NCBI GenBank assembly: GCA_029817715.1
Contig: JARUPY010000397.1
Location: 5,766,001-5,830,000 of the forward strand
Length of the DNA stretch: 64,000 nt
Direction: 5' to 3'
Source of the DNA: Melastoma dodecandrum
Taxonomy: Eukaryota; Streptophyta; Magnoliopsida; Myrtales; Melastomataceae
This document shows positions 36,354 through 46,937 of this stretch, piece by piece (within the stretch, counting starts at the first letter, position 1; each line of letters starts with the position of its first letter). Under the pieces are notes generated by a model. The model ran no database searches. It worked only from the letters and a program-made list of their open reading frames with translations, and had not been told where the DNA came from. Made by a program: the position numbers and the translations under genes.

Positions 36354-36425
36354 GCGTTTGTAGTCCAACGGTTAGGATAATTGCCTTCCAAGCAATAGAC
36401 CCGGGTTCGACTCCCGGCAAACGCA
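36354..36425 (+). tRNA. tRNA-Gly (UCC)
   Basis: A 72-nt cloverleaf. The acceptor stem GCGTTTG pairs with CAAACGC at 36418-36424, followed by discriminator A. The anticodon loop CTTCCAA gives UCC. The T arm CGGGTTCGACTCCCG and an A box-like TAGTCCAACGGTTAGGAT are present. There is no intron and no encoded CCA, as expected for a nuclear tRNA gene. A short T run follows some 35 bases downstream. Confidence 0.95.
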
Positions 36426-36775
36426 AATATATATAGCATCTATACGATGTGCTTGCTGTTTTTTTTATCACACTATGATTAACCACGCAACTTACGACCA
36501 TACAAACATAAGAAAAAAGGGGGGTTCACCTATCAGAAGCACATTTACTTTCCATATGTTATATAATCCCATTAGATTTGATTGTGCCGTGGCGATAAGG
36601 CAGCAACTGCCCGATTAGGGAAATACAAAAGAAAAAACCAAAGTTCTCACGGGAACTCTTTTTTAACAAATCCACGGAGCCTATGATAGACAGCAATACA
36701 TCCCCTCCCCCTCCAAGAGAACCCAAAACCCATCCCCACCTCCATCACACCATCACCTCAACCCGGACAAGTCTT

Positions 36776-39352
36776 CTACTTGGCGCTGTGCTTGGCAGCA
36801 GAGTGGGACTTCAGCGCATTGTCCGAGTTGAATGTCCTGTCCGGACAGAACGATGGCACGTTAAAATAATATTTGAAAGATAAGCAGAGGGCGAGGAGGT
36901 AGTAGTGCCAGCAACCCTACTTGCTGCATGTCTTGCATTGGAATTGGCCAGCAGATTTCTGGGGTTGCTCCTTGGCTTTGCCAGCCTGCTTCGCAGGGTG
37001 AGGAGTTGCTGTATGTACACCTTTCTTGCCATCTAAAGTGCCATGACAAAATCAGACAAGACAAAAAAAAAACACCACACACAATTGGGTAATTTAAGAA
37101 GAATGATCCCAGGCGGCTTGATATGAAGACCACATATCTTGACCCTATTAATAAATTGAGGCTTTCTTGGCAAGGACTTGAGAATAATCACCTGTCTTTT
37201 GTGGTGTAGATACCTTCGCCTTCTTGCTTGGCGTTGGAGTCTTGGCAGCAGCTTCTGCAGGTCTTTTCTTCTCAGGCTCCACCTAAAGGAAAATCTCACC
37301 TAAATTAAGAACTGAAGAAACAGACAAAGCAGGCAACCATGCAATAATCATTTAACCATTACCTTCTTGGGAGTCTCCTCGTCCTCATCGCTCTCATCAT
37401 CATCATCGTCATCGTCATCAGAATCAGCTTCGCTATCATCGCCCTACGCCAGCCAACGTAATTAGAAAAAGCTTGGACAAACAATAACAATAATACTGAA
37501 GGGTAACAAATATGGCCCAGAAAGATTAAAAAGGAGAGAACTTGCTATAGTAAAATACTGTATCACAACTGTAACATAATAGAGAAAGAACAAGAAATAA
37601 TGTTTTTAAAACAAAAAATAAAGCTACAAGACAGGCATCCTGTCCTGGTTACAGGGAAAGATGACAAGAAAAATTTATCCCTCCCCACAAAAATTTTAGT
37701 TTTAGGTGCTCAGATTAGAAAATGAATGGATGAGAGATTTTCCTCATGACATCTTCAGATTAACGAGATATAAATATGATCTCATCATCATGGCACCTTC
37801 AGAAAATTTAGACCGTCCTCAGGCAAAACAATCCAAAATCTTTTTGCCAAAAATCCAAGTTTTGTTCTCAAGGGCAAAGCATAGCTTAAACACTATGATG
37901 TCCCATATTGCAATCAATGAAAAAATTAAGCAAAATGATGAATTAATTAATCTACTGCAGAAAACATCCACGTACACAGGGAAAATAAAAAACAGAAATG
38001 AAATTTCACACAAACAAAGCAGTTTTGAACAGTCACATCTGACAGTCCCTTTACTAAAAAATTAACAAAAATCACTGTCATCGGTAACAAACTTCAAAAA
38101 ATTAAGGCAACTTGATCAATACCTCATCAGAAGAATCATCCTCGTCATCGTCTTCATCACTTGCATCCTCATCAGTCTTAATTGGCTCCACAATGCTCAC
38201 TTTAGGCTTCGGTTGCTGGTTTGGCTTAGCAGCAGCTGCCTCAGGCTTGGACTTAACAAGTCCTACAAAAAATTATTCCACATGCACACAGCACAAAAAT
38301 GTGAGGCGGGTGAGTTGATTCCATAAAACAACTACGCTTCCCCAAAGGTAAATACCATTTTCTGAAGCAGACACGGGAAGTTTTGCTTCTTCCTCACCAT
38401 CAGATTCTGCACGAAAACGGAATACTGGACATCAGAACCAGAGACCTGAGAGTAAAAGGAAGATCAACAGAGAAACTCATAATACTCACCATCGTCAGAG
38501 AATTCTTCAGTGCCAAGAGGAACAAATCAGAATTAAGGAAACAAACATGATAGAAAAGAAACAAAAAACAACAAGCAATTATAAATAAAATAAAGAAACA
38601 ACAGCAAAAGGATATTCATCCTGCACAATGGACGTGTACCCACAGAAGTAAACGCTCCCATTTTTCCAGTTGTGCGACAGCTCAAACTCCTTTTCGAACA
38701 CCAAATCGAAAGAAAGCTGAGGGATGGTCTCAGGAGAGAGTGTCCCGAGCACAAGCTTCTTATCACCAAACTTCACATGAAGGGGCGCAAAACCACTTCC
38801 TTTACCACTCTTGGACTCTCCAAGGGATGCCTGAGGAGTGTTCAAAAAGACAGCGAAGAAGAGAATAAGTTTAAAAAAAAAAACAAAAGAATTCCAGATT
38901 TCTCTCTAAGGCCATAGTAAACAAGAAAGGCATATCCAGTAAAGGAAAAGTCAAGCAAAATGCAAAGGAATCAGACCTGAGAGAGGTGCAGAAGTTTTCC
39001 GCCGGTGTCAACCTTGAGAGGCTGCCCAGCCTTCACCTCGACACCTGTAAACGGGAAATATAAGTCAACATCAACGAAGATCAGGGAGTGTATCATCCAA
39101 GCGAGTTTAATCGGAAATATGCACATTCCCAAAGGTCGAAACACAAAAAACACTACGATCTACGACAGCGACAGCAAAAGAAGAAATGCTCGAATACTTC
39201 CAGAAAGGAAACCCGGCGCACAATTTATCAACCAAAAACTTCCAGAAAGAAACCATCGACCGAACAGCAAAACACCAAAACGAGAACAGGAAAAGGAGAG
39301 ACGGGTACTCCGTGGACAAGGCGAAAAACGAGATGTTACCCCAAAACTCCAT
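36776..39352 (-). CDS. HDT: HD2-type histone deacetylase with AT-AC intron (10 exons)
   Basis: HD2 proteins are plant-specific nucleolar histone deacetylases that silence rRNA and other genes. Exons in transcript order: 39352-39340, 39044-38977, 38830-38616, 38509-38490, 38406-38356, 38262-38123, 37443-37363, 37282-37192, 37032-36921, 36836-36776; total 283 residues. The N-terminus is MEFWGVEVKAGQPLKVDTGG, the conserved HD2 start. Then come LGTLSPETIPQLSFDLVFEK and ELSHNW, an acidic stretch rich in Asp/Glu, a basic Lys-rich stretch, and a final C2H2 finger CKTCSKTF..NALKSH..AKH. Intron 3 starts ATATCCTTTT and ends AC, with TTCCTTAAT near its end, a U12-type intron; this reading restores the frame as QDDEEFSDDG. 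Telo-box and GGCCCA motifs lie upstream. Confidence 0.93.
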
Positions 39353-39379
39353 GGGAAGGGCCATCGGGTCGAGGAGAAC

Positions 39380-39542
39380 TAGGGTTTCCAAATGGGTGGA
39401 AGCTTCAAAACCCAAAGGGCAATCACTGATCGAGGGTTTAAGGCCCCGGCGGGTATTTATATTAAGGAGGGTCGTCGTATCTCCGGGTAGGGTTTTCTTC
39501 CTTATGGGCCTCATTTTCGGGCCGGACCTTCTTTTGGGCCTA
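39380..39542 (-). promoter_or_regulatory. telo-box and site II motifs upstream of HD2 gene
   Basis: Telo-boxes (AAACCCTA on the minus strand) lie at 39380-39387 and 39488-39495. GGCCCA/GGGCC motifs cluster at about 39505-39542. This pairing is typical of plant genes expressed in dividing cells together with ribosome production, which fits a nucleolar deacetylase. Their use here is inferred. Confidence 0.55.
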
Positions 39543-40147
39543 CATTACTCGACCCAAGAATAAGGGAGTGGCATTTGTGTGCGTAATAAATGAATGGATG
39601 GATGCGACCCGAGTAATTAGGATGAAGATGAGGTTGTGATATTGACGTTGAATGAAATCGTTGGAGTTTGGATTTCGGACAGGTTTACGCTAAAAAAAAA
39701 AAAGTTATATACTAATCAAAATTCAGAGCCTCTAATTCTTAATTTGAAGCAACGGTTTCTAATTTTTATAAAAAATTCGTTGATTTAAATAATCAGCGTT
39801 TGACACGATAATAATTTAAAAGACTTCGATAAATTTACTCAATTACAATTTAAAACGTCGACTTATAAATGATATTTGAAGTGTTTTGAAAACACAATTT
39901 TCCTCCCCACTTATGGACCAGAAGCAGAAGCCCATGTTTACTTATAAATATAATTATTAGCATTTGTAAATATGAAGTTTTTTTAATAACACAAAAAGAA
40001 GCAAAGGACTGGAGGCTGAAATAAGCACATTATCACATTCCAGGATCACTCGTTATAAACAACTATAACTATGGATATTGATTATGGACAAATTACATAC
40101 AGGGAAGATATTTATCTTATCTTCACTCCTTAGTTCCTATCCATCAC
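39543..40147. other. gap between HD2 and At4g22758-like genes
   Basis: This gap covers the far promoter of the HD2 gene and the 3' end of the next minus-strand gene. It is AT-rich, with no coding sequence seen. Confidence 0.5.
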
Positions 40148-40869
40148 TCACAGCAACAACTCCATGAACCTCAGCCAGTCGAACACCGCCTTCTCCGGAT
40201 TCTCCTCTTCCCCCCATCCTGAACCCCGGCTGCCGCGACTCTCAGGCAAGCATGTCAAGCCCCCGTCGGTGTTCCGCTTCTTGCAGAGGAAAAAGTTCCT
40301 CGATCCCAAGTTCATCAGCTTCTCCTCCCGCACGATACCTGATCCAATCCACCACAACACCACCATTATATTCTGTCCCAAAAGTTCTTCTTGGTCGGAA
40401 GAGGAAGTCCGATAGACGTACTTTCTAGGCTGAACTGCGAGTAATGGAGGTCGAACACAGCCGGATCCTTCGCTGGCGGCACGGGCCTTCGTCCCTCCTT
40501 CACGTACTGGGCCACAGCCGTCGCGATCAGATCTTCGGCTGTCGACTCAGGTTTCATGACCACGTGCACGGCCCCCAGGCTTCCCTGGATAGTCACGTTC
40601 ATTAGTAGCTTCGTCAGCAGCCGAGGCCTCTCGTCCGTGCCCTCCTGCCTCTCCCCTACAACTCTCCTAAGGTTGTCGACAGTCTTCGGCCTCTGCAACC
40701 GTGTTGCCGCAGCCATCGCTCCCTCAGCCACGCTCCGGCCGTTGAACGACGACAATTTACCGCCGATCAAGCTGGCCCTGCCGCCGCCGCCGTCGCCACG
40801 GTTCCCGCCTTTCTCCTCAACCGATCCCATCCTCCAGTTACCGCCGTGATTGCTCTTCGAGTTCGGCAT
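40148..40869 (-). CDS. uncharacterised protein At4g22758-like (2 exons)
   Basis: Function unknown; plant-specific family. Exons 40869-40422 and 40338-40148, GT-AG, total 212 residues. The N-terminal half is basic, Gly-rich and probably disordered. The conserved domain follows: RLLTKLLMNVTIQGSLGAVH, VVMKPESTAEDLI, VAQYVKEGRRP, FDLHYSQFSLES, then across the intron IVREEKLMNLGSRNFFLC. The fold is thought to be ubiquitin-like in this family. The ATG at 40869 was chosen because the longer open frame upstream has only a TTG. The gene is intact, and its 5' side (40900-41100) is GC-rich and gene-promoter-like. Confidence 0.88.
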
Positions 40870-41523
40870 CCCGTAGGAAGTGGCCAAAACTCGGAGCAGT
40901 TAAAAGTGAGGGGGAGTCAAGTGGGGGTGGCGAGGGTAGCTTAGGCAGTGGAGTTCCCCGCCGATAACATAGCAGATCACGTGACGGAGCGGTGGAAACG
41001 GAGAGGGCAGGGGAGAAGAGGAGGGAGGCTCATGGGAGAAGAGGAGGGAAAGGCCGTTTTGGCGGTGGAGGTCGGTCACTCCCCTCATTTATAAGCGGAG
41101 GTTTGGTTTTTCTCGTGAGGGTAACCGGGGGGAGGGGTAGTAGCCGGTTGCAGGTGAAGTCACACTGACTGAGAGTATCTTAGCTGAAGCATTTGGATTA
41201 TTATTGGACGTGACGGTCGTCCAAGAGTGAAATAAAGAATAAAGAGGAAATTTGGCGGGGGACATGTGGAGGTTTCCCCATGTCGTCGTCCTACTCCTCT
41301 CCTCCTAACCTTAATAAAAAAAAAAAAGCGTGCACAAATTTCAGGTATATGGGTTTTTTTTTTTTGAAATTTTATTATAATAAAAAGGGAGTAGGTATTG
41401 GAGTCGGCTTATTTTGTAGATATTTTGTAGAGGGGATAGGAACAAGCAACCAAAACCAAAAGGCCAAACCCACCCACCCACCCACCCGACAAATTCCAAT
41501 GGTGGCAATTCAGGAGGAAGTCC

Positions 41524-41556
<33 letters not shown>

Positions 41557-42444
41557 TATTGTTATGCATATGGGGGGTTTGTATAAATCAATTAAAAAAG
41601 CATTATACATTTCAGATTTCAAATAATACGAAATAAAACAATTTACGACACGTCGGCAGAATACATGACCACCGCACAAACGATTCTTCTCACTTAAAAT
41701 GATTTAAGAGGAGATAATAGTTTTTTCGTTCTTTAATAAAGGTTAGCTCGCGATAAATTCGTCCAAATTTATATTTACTTAATTAATGCCATACTAAAAT
41801 TTTTTTTAATTTTTTTTCGGAGTACAAACACCAACTTACTGCATCAATCAACAAAATATTTTACGAATTTAAACGTAGGAAAATAATAAGGGGGGAAGGT
41901 TCATGAATTTGGAGGCAATTCTATGTATGTCTTGTTTCCTTTTCCCTGGTTTGTTATTTTGCTCTGGGGTTGGTTGCATCCCCCACCCAAAATTCTACGT
42001 TCCTTCTGAATTGATGGACCAACTCCCAAAAATTCTTATCCTCCACACGCGCACCCCACCCAATCAATAAATACAAGTCGAGAGTGATGTAGACTGACGT
42101 AGCTTTTGCTCTCCCGGTTTGCATTCCCCTGTTCCAGCAGGAAAATATTTCCATTCCGGCCGAAAGTTATTTTGGAACCAGAGCCGACACCCCCAAAAAA
42201 AAAAACACCATTATTATATTTACCTTAAGTGGGCCGTAATTTTGGGCCCAAATAATAACAAGCCCATTGGTCCTCAGCACAGGCCCAAACAATCATCCTC
42301 CTGACCTGACCTGAGCTGAGCTGAGCTGATCGTCGGGCGTGTCGTCCTCGTCCTTTCTCGCTTCACCGCCGCCCCCCGCCCTCTCCCCTCCGACGACCAC
42401 CTTTGCCTCCTCCTCGACGGACTTCCTTTTTGTGGGGGTAACCC
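40870..42444. other. gap with simple repeats
   Basis: No gene is seen. A (CCCA)n-like run lies near 41467-41487, a (ATT)9 run at 41534-41560, and poly-A/T tracts occur throughout. GGGCCCA-type and TGGGCC motifs at about 42225-42290 may belong to the promoter of the decayed COX11 gene downstream. Confidence 0.45.
41534..41560. repeat. (ATT)9 microsatellite
   Basis: Nine perfect ATT triplets, preceded by two imperfect ones (ATCATT). Confidence 0.9.
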
Positions 42445-42549
42445 TTGGCATCATCCTCATCTAGGGCTGATTTGTCTTTTCTTTACCTTGATTTGCGTTT
42501 ATTGCTGGCGGCGGATTTTCTAGGTGGAAGGGCGTTTCGCCTGACTCGA

Positions 42550-43715
42550 GTTATGGAGAGAAGCTTGTTGGCCATCGGGCCGGTAGGATTCTGGAATGTG
42601 TATTTAGCAGCCTGTCGTTTAACAAGCTGAATGAACGTCCCCGGATATCTTGCAGCCGTGGGGACTACAGCCCTGTATTTGTAGCTACGAGCCGTGGTTA
42701 TGCCAAGGCGTGTTGCTCCCTCGGAGAAGAGCTCGCGAAAGATTGTCTGGTATCTGAGTGCTTTGGTTGTACCGATGGTTGGGAGCAGTTATGCTGCCGT
42801 CCCGCTGTATAGGAGATTCTGTCAAGCTACAGGGTACGGATGTACTGTGCATCGGTGTGAGGTAAGGGAGGTTATGTAGTCAATAACTCTTGCTCGACTT
42901 TATTCTCATTTTATTAGATGAACTTCCTAGTAGAATGATCCGTGTAGTCATTACAAGAACTTGTGCATTGTAGAGCTTTGAAGAAAAGATTGCTCGGATG
43001 CTAAAGATGCAACTGTTACCTCGAGGTGTGTCTATTTGTTTGTTACTCGCAGGTATATGTTTTCTTGTAAGTAATATTTAATCCTGGCTATGTAACTTCA
43101 GGGAAGTTACTGTTCAGTTTAATGCCGGATGAAATTCCATGGAGATTCACTCCCACACAAAGAGTGGTTCTAGTGCTTCCTCTCCACCTTTGAGAATGAT
43201 TTGGTCACATAATCTTATGAAGCGGTATCCCTGGCTTGTTTGGTCTGGGAGGAGTCATCCCCGGAGAAAGTGCTCTTACATTTTACACTGCAGAAAACAA
43301 GAGCTCTACGCCAGTAACTGGAGTTTCCACATATAATGTCACTCCCATGAAGGTAGATAGTAACTGATTGACTGAGCTGATAGAAAGCCCAAATTTGCTG
43401 GTGTTACGGACAACGGTAGTAATGTTTGCTGAAACAATGTCTTGTCTGTTGTGTCCTTCAATTTTAAAAGATCAAAAAATTCAACGCTTCTGCTTCAAAG
43501 AGCAGCATCTCCTTCCTGAGAGCAGATTGCGGTGCCAATGAGTGTCAATATCTTCGTTCATGGATTTTTCCCTAAAGGGTTAACTATATAGCAATGTTTT
43601 CCTTTTGCAGGTTTTCTTTCACATTGATCCCTAGTTTTAGTCTGATCCTAGAATGGTTGAAATAAATAACATAATTCTGTCCTATGCATTTTTTAAAGTC
43701 CAGGTGGCTGAATGA
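42550..43715 (+). pseudogene. COX11 pseudogene (cytochrome c oxidase assembly)
   Basis: COX11 is the mitochondrial inner-membrane copper chaperone for cytochrome oxidase. The order of conserved blocks is kept: SFNKLNERP and YSPVF..SRGYA (N-terminus), then in another frame SRKIVWYLSALVVPMVGSSY and AAVPLYRRFCQATGYG, FEEKIAR, EVTVQFNA, GESALTFYTAENKSS and VTGVSTYNVTPMK, IQRFCFKEQHLLPE (the copper motif CFCFEEQ has lost its first Cys), and finally VFFHIDP*F*SDPRM and NNIILSYAFFKVQ to a stop at 43713. At least three frame changes and two stops occur. Intron-like spacers remain. Confidence 0.85.
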
Positions 43716-44617
43716 CTTACACATTGGTTATAATTTTTTTTTAGTTCAGGCGGCAGAGATTGAAACAACGAATATGATGTTGGCTTTGCACTTCAAGTAC
43801 CTGAATTGATTTATCTGATGATAAGAGTTGGCTCACTTCCTCGAGCACATGCATGAGGGGATTGAAGAGGAGATCGGTTGAAGAGAGGTAAAGCCCTGCA
43901 CATATTGTTTAGCATAGAGACTTGAATGGGATGAGAACAACCCCTATATGGTGAAGCCAAACTCTTTCCCAAGTTTGATCACAGTCAGTTGTTCAACTTT
44001 ACAGAGTGATGTCACTATAAGATTTGGCCTGCTGCATTATCAAAGGTAGTTTGTGCCTTGTGTAGAAGTCATCAAGTTGGGACCGAAATTGGACATGTGA
44101 TGTATATTCAGGGACAACAAGACCGCTAGAGCATAAGCAACTTGCCGGCGCTATCGAGGTCAGTTGCTCAATCCAATTTCTTGGACGGGATTCGGGTTGG
44201 TCATCTAGATCAGTTCCTTGTAATGGAAAAAGTTTCCTATAGCACAAATGGATGACTAGAGTCACTCTGAACCAAAATCAAAATCGTAATGTGCAAGTAA
44301 TAAAAATCAATCATAAATACTTATCTGACTGGCTGCATTTTTCCATTTCGACGCATGTCGCTGTCATATTAGGTCTTCCTCCTCCGTCGATCTTGTTCAA
44401 CTAGCTCGTTAGGTAACAACTTCAACAAGGAACTCATGGCGCAATGATGTTAACCTGTTCTTGCTCAAGTGTCCTACAGATAAATAACATGAATGGCGTT
44501 TGGTAAGTAATTCAATCAGCAAAGAAGTGGGGCTCAGAATATAGTGACAGCTTTGAATTGGGTGGATCCAAATGTGAATTAGAGTTATAATCATAGACAG
44601 TTTGGTAAAAAAGGGTC
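43716..44617. other. gap between COX11 remnant and TPX2-domain gene
   Basis: No conserved coding sequence is recognised. Short frames only. Confidence 0.45.
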
Positions 44618-44769
44618 ATGCCTGTGATATGCCAACAAATGAATAAGGATGGCTACAAGTCTCCAAACTTCGCACTTCCAACCTATATATACAGAAGGCA
44701 ACCCTTGTCTGAAGCTCACACCTCGGCACACTCCCTAATACACGCTCACTGTTGCACCCAGTTTAGAGA

Positions 44770-45751
44770 ACGGCATGGAAAGGACACTGCCGAAGTCCCC
44801 CCCAAAGTCCCCGGAGAGGACACTGCCAAAGTCCCCTCCCAAGGTCTTGACCTCGCAATACGTAGGGCCGCTTTTCAACGCGCGTTTTCGCAGACAATAT
44901 TTGCAAACTTAAGTAGTTGGAATCTCACTCCGGAGTCTGATGTTCCTATGCATGAGAATGTTTACGTATGTTAGTTGACGGATCATCGATCATGAAGCAT
45001 CAAAATGGTCGTAGCTGTCAAGCTCTCGAGTGTGAACATTATCTGACAAGTTAGTTAACGTTCCATTGTTTACAGGCCAAGGAGGAAGTAAGAGATCTTG
45101 GACCAAAGCCTCGATCCCAGAAGCCTTTGACGAAAGAGAACACCAAACCGGTTGACGTCAAGCTTCACACGCAACAGCGAGCGGCAAAGAGGGCGATCTT
45201 CAACTACACGGCAAGTCTCTCACATACCCATCACTAGTACTCATAGTAACCTGTAAAAAGCATGTCCTTGCAACTGTTAAGCACGCATGGCAAACGGTGA
45301 GTGCAGGTGGCCACCAAGATATTCCTCATGGAACAACAGAAGAAGCGGGAGGAGAAATTGCGGAAGGTAACCTTCCTTTGAGAGCATTTTTCGCGTGGAA
45401 AATAAAGAGTGACAAGGATTGTTTCGGTCTGCAGATGTTAGAAGAGGAAGAGGTCAGGATGCTGAGAAAGGAAATGATTCCCAGAGCACAACTCATGCCT
45501 CTATTTGACAGGCCCTTCTTACCCCAGAGGCAAGAACACTCACTTCTTAACGTTGTTACTTCTTAATCTGGCCAGAAGATTGAATCCCCTAAAAGGCAGC
45601 TCCACCGTTCCTATTATTCAGGTCAAGCAGGCCGCTGACCATCCCGAGGGAACCGGGTCTTGGCCCCATGAGCAACAAATGCTGGACCGGCATTGTCTCC
45701 TGCAACCACTTGGGTTTCCATGGATGCCAGGCCTTCAAGGCCATCCTATAA
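44770..45751 (+). CDS. TPX2 C-terminal domain protein, possibly 5'-incomplete
   Basis: TPX2-domain proteins bind microtubules and spindle components. Supported exons: one ending at 44968 (..ESDVPMHENVY|), then 45076-45210, 45307-45366, 45435-45529, 45622-45751. The sequence runs TKPVDVKLHTQQRAAKRAIF, NYTVATKIFLMEQQKKREEK, LEEEEVRMLRKEMIPRAQLM, PLFDRPFLPQR and SSRPLTIPRE, ending ..FKAIL. The introns after 45210 and 45529 start with GCAAG, so both would be GC-AG. The 5' end is unclear: the ATG at 44774 opens a KSP-rich frame (LPKSPPKSPERTLPKSPPK) that differs from the frame entering the next exon, so an indel or a missed splice is possible. It may be a short family member or a truncated gene. 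Confidence 0.62.
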
Positions 45752-46937
45752 CTAAACCACACCCATTTTTTGTCAATCTGTTTGAATTCCGAGATCGTGT
45801 TGCTCCATTCGAACGTTTTGTAACAAATCATTTTCGAAATCAACATCCCCATTCGATTTGAGGACCATTTCACACTTTACCACTTTCTCCGGAATGGAGG
45901 AAGAAAACATACACAACACATTTAGACATTCGATAAAAGGAACAGTAGATCAATGGTCGGATTATTACATCTAATACTGAGAAAGAGTAAGAGATTGTTG
46001 CATTGATCAACAAATTAACGCCAGTCGAGGATCTTGGTAAAAATATCAGCCTTCTCATCACGTGGCGGGATATATTTAACGGCAATCGAACCATTGATGC
46101 TGAACTATATTAACGGCGAGTTTTGTGGCACATGATCAAACATTACTCTTGATACCATGATAAAATCAAATGACGATCCTTGGATTTAATTAATACATTG
46201 TTACAATACAACCATATGTCCAAAAGGTAGTTAATCGTTCCTGCACTGTGCTCTCTTCATCCTATTTCCTTGGTGTTGTCTCAAGGTGTCCAAAAAGCTT
46301 CCCCGTCGTCCGTCCGTCCACTCTGTTGAAGGCAACTTCCAGCAGAGGAGGTTCCCATAGCCTGTGCTGCAGCCCGCAGTTTCCAGCCATCCCCGTTTGT
46401 CGTTCTTTTACTTTTCGTGAATTCATAGTGTCTGTAAGGACATACTCTGTTGTAAATCATCCGTGTATGCAAACTGTCTTGTTGTGTAAGTACAGGAAGA
46501 CCAAAAGAAAGATGATACGAGGCGGATAAAAAGCGGGAAGTTTTAGTTGGTCAGCGTGTCTACTTGGTGTGTACTCTTGGATTCGAATTTCTTCTATTAA
46601 AAAAAGGTGAGGAGATGACGACGATGGGAGGAATGCCGTTTCTTGATGTTTCTAGACTTTGATGTACAAAAACTCTACTCACCCAATAGGGAGGGAGGGA
46701 AGGAACTCGCCATGGACCGGGGGCGTGTTGTCCGAATACAAAGTTTAACCGACGCGGTAAACCAAAAAACACAGAAACACTATACACCATTGCCCGCGTG
46801 ATCAGAACGGAGGCGGATTACTTCTCTCTCTTGCCGTTGAACAACATTACAACACTTGCCGGAGATGTCCTCTGCTGGTATGGTATGCAAGGGGTGGTGG
46901 ATATTCGAGAAGCCGGAGATTGTTTTAAGGGCAGTCG
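45752..46937. other. gap between two convergent genes
   Basis: The 3' regions of the TPX2-domain gene (plus) and the NAT gene (minus) meet here. No further gene is seen. Confidence 0.5.

Noticed and set aside
39005..39563. overlapping plus-strand open frames of 113-125 residues
   Set aside because: They are antisense to HD2 exons 1-2 and the first intron; Lys/Arg-rich composition comes from antisense of pyrimidine-rich sequence.
41280..41679. open frames over the (ATT)n repeat on both strands
   Set aside because: Low-complexity sequence gives poly-Leu or poly-Ile; there is no conservation signal.
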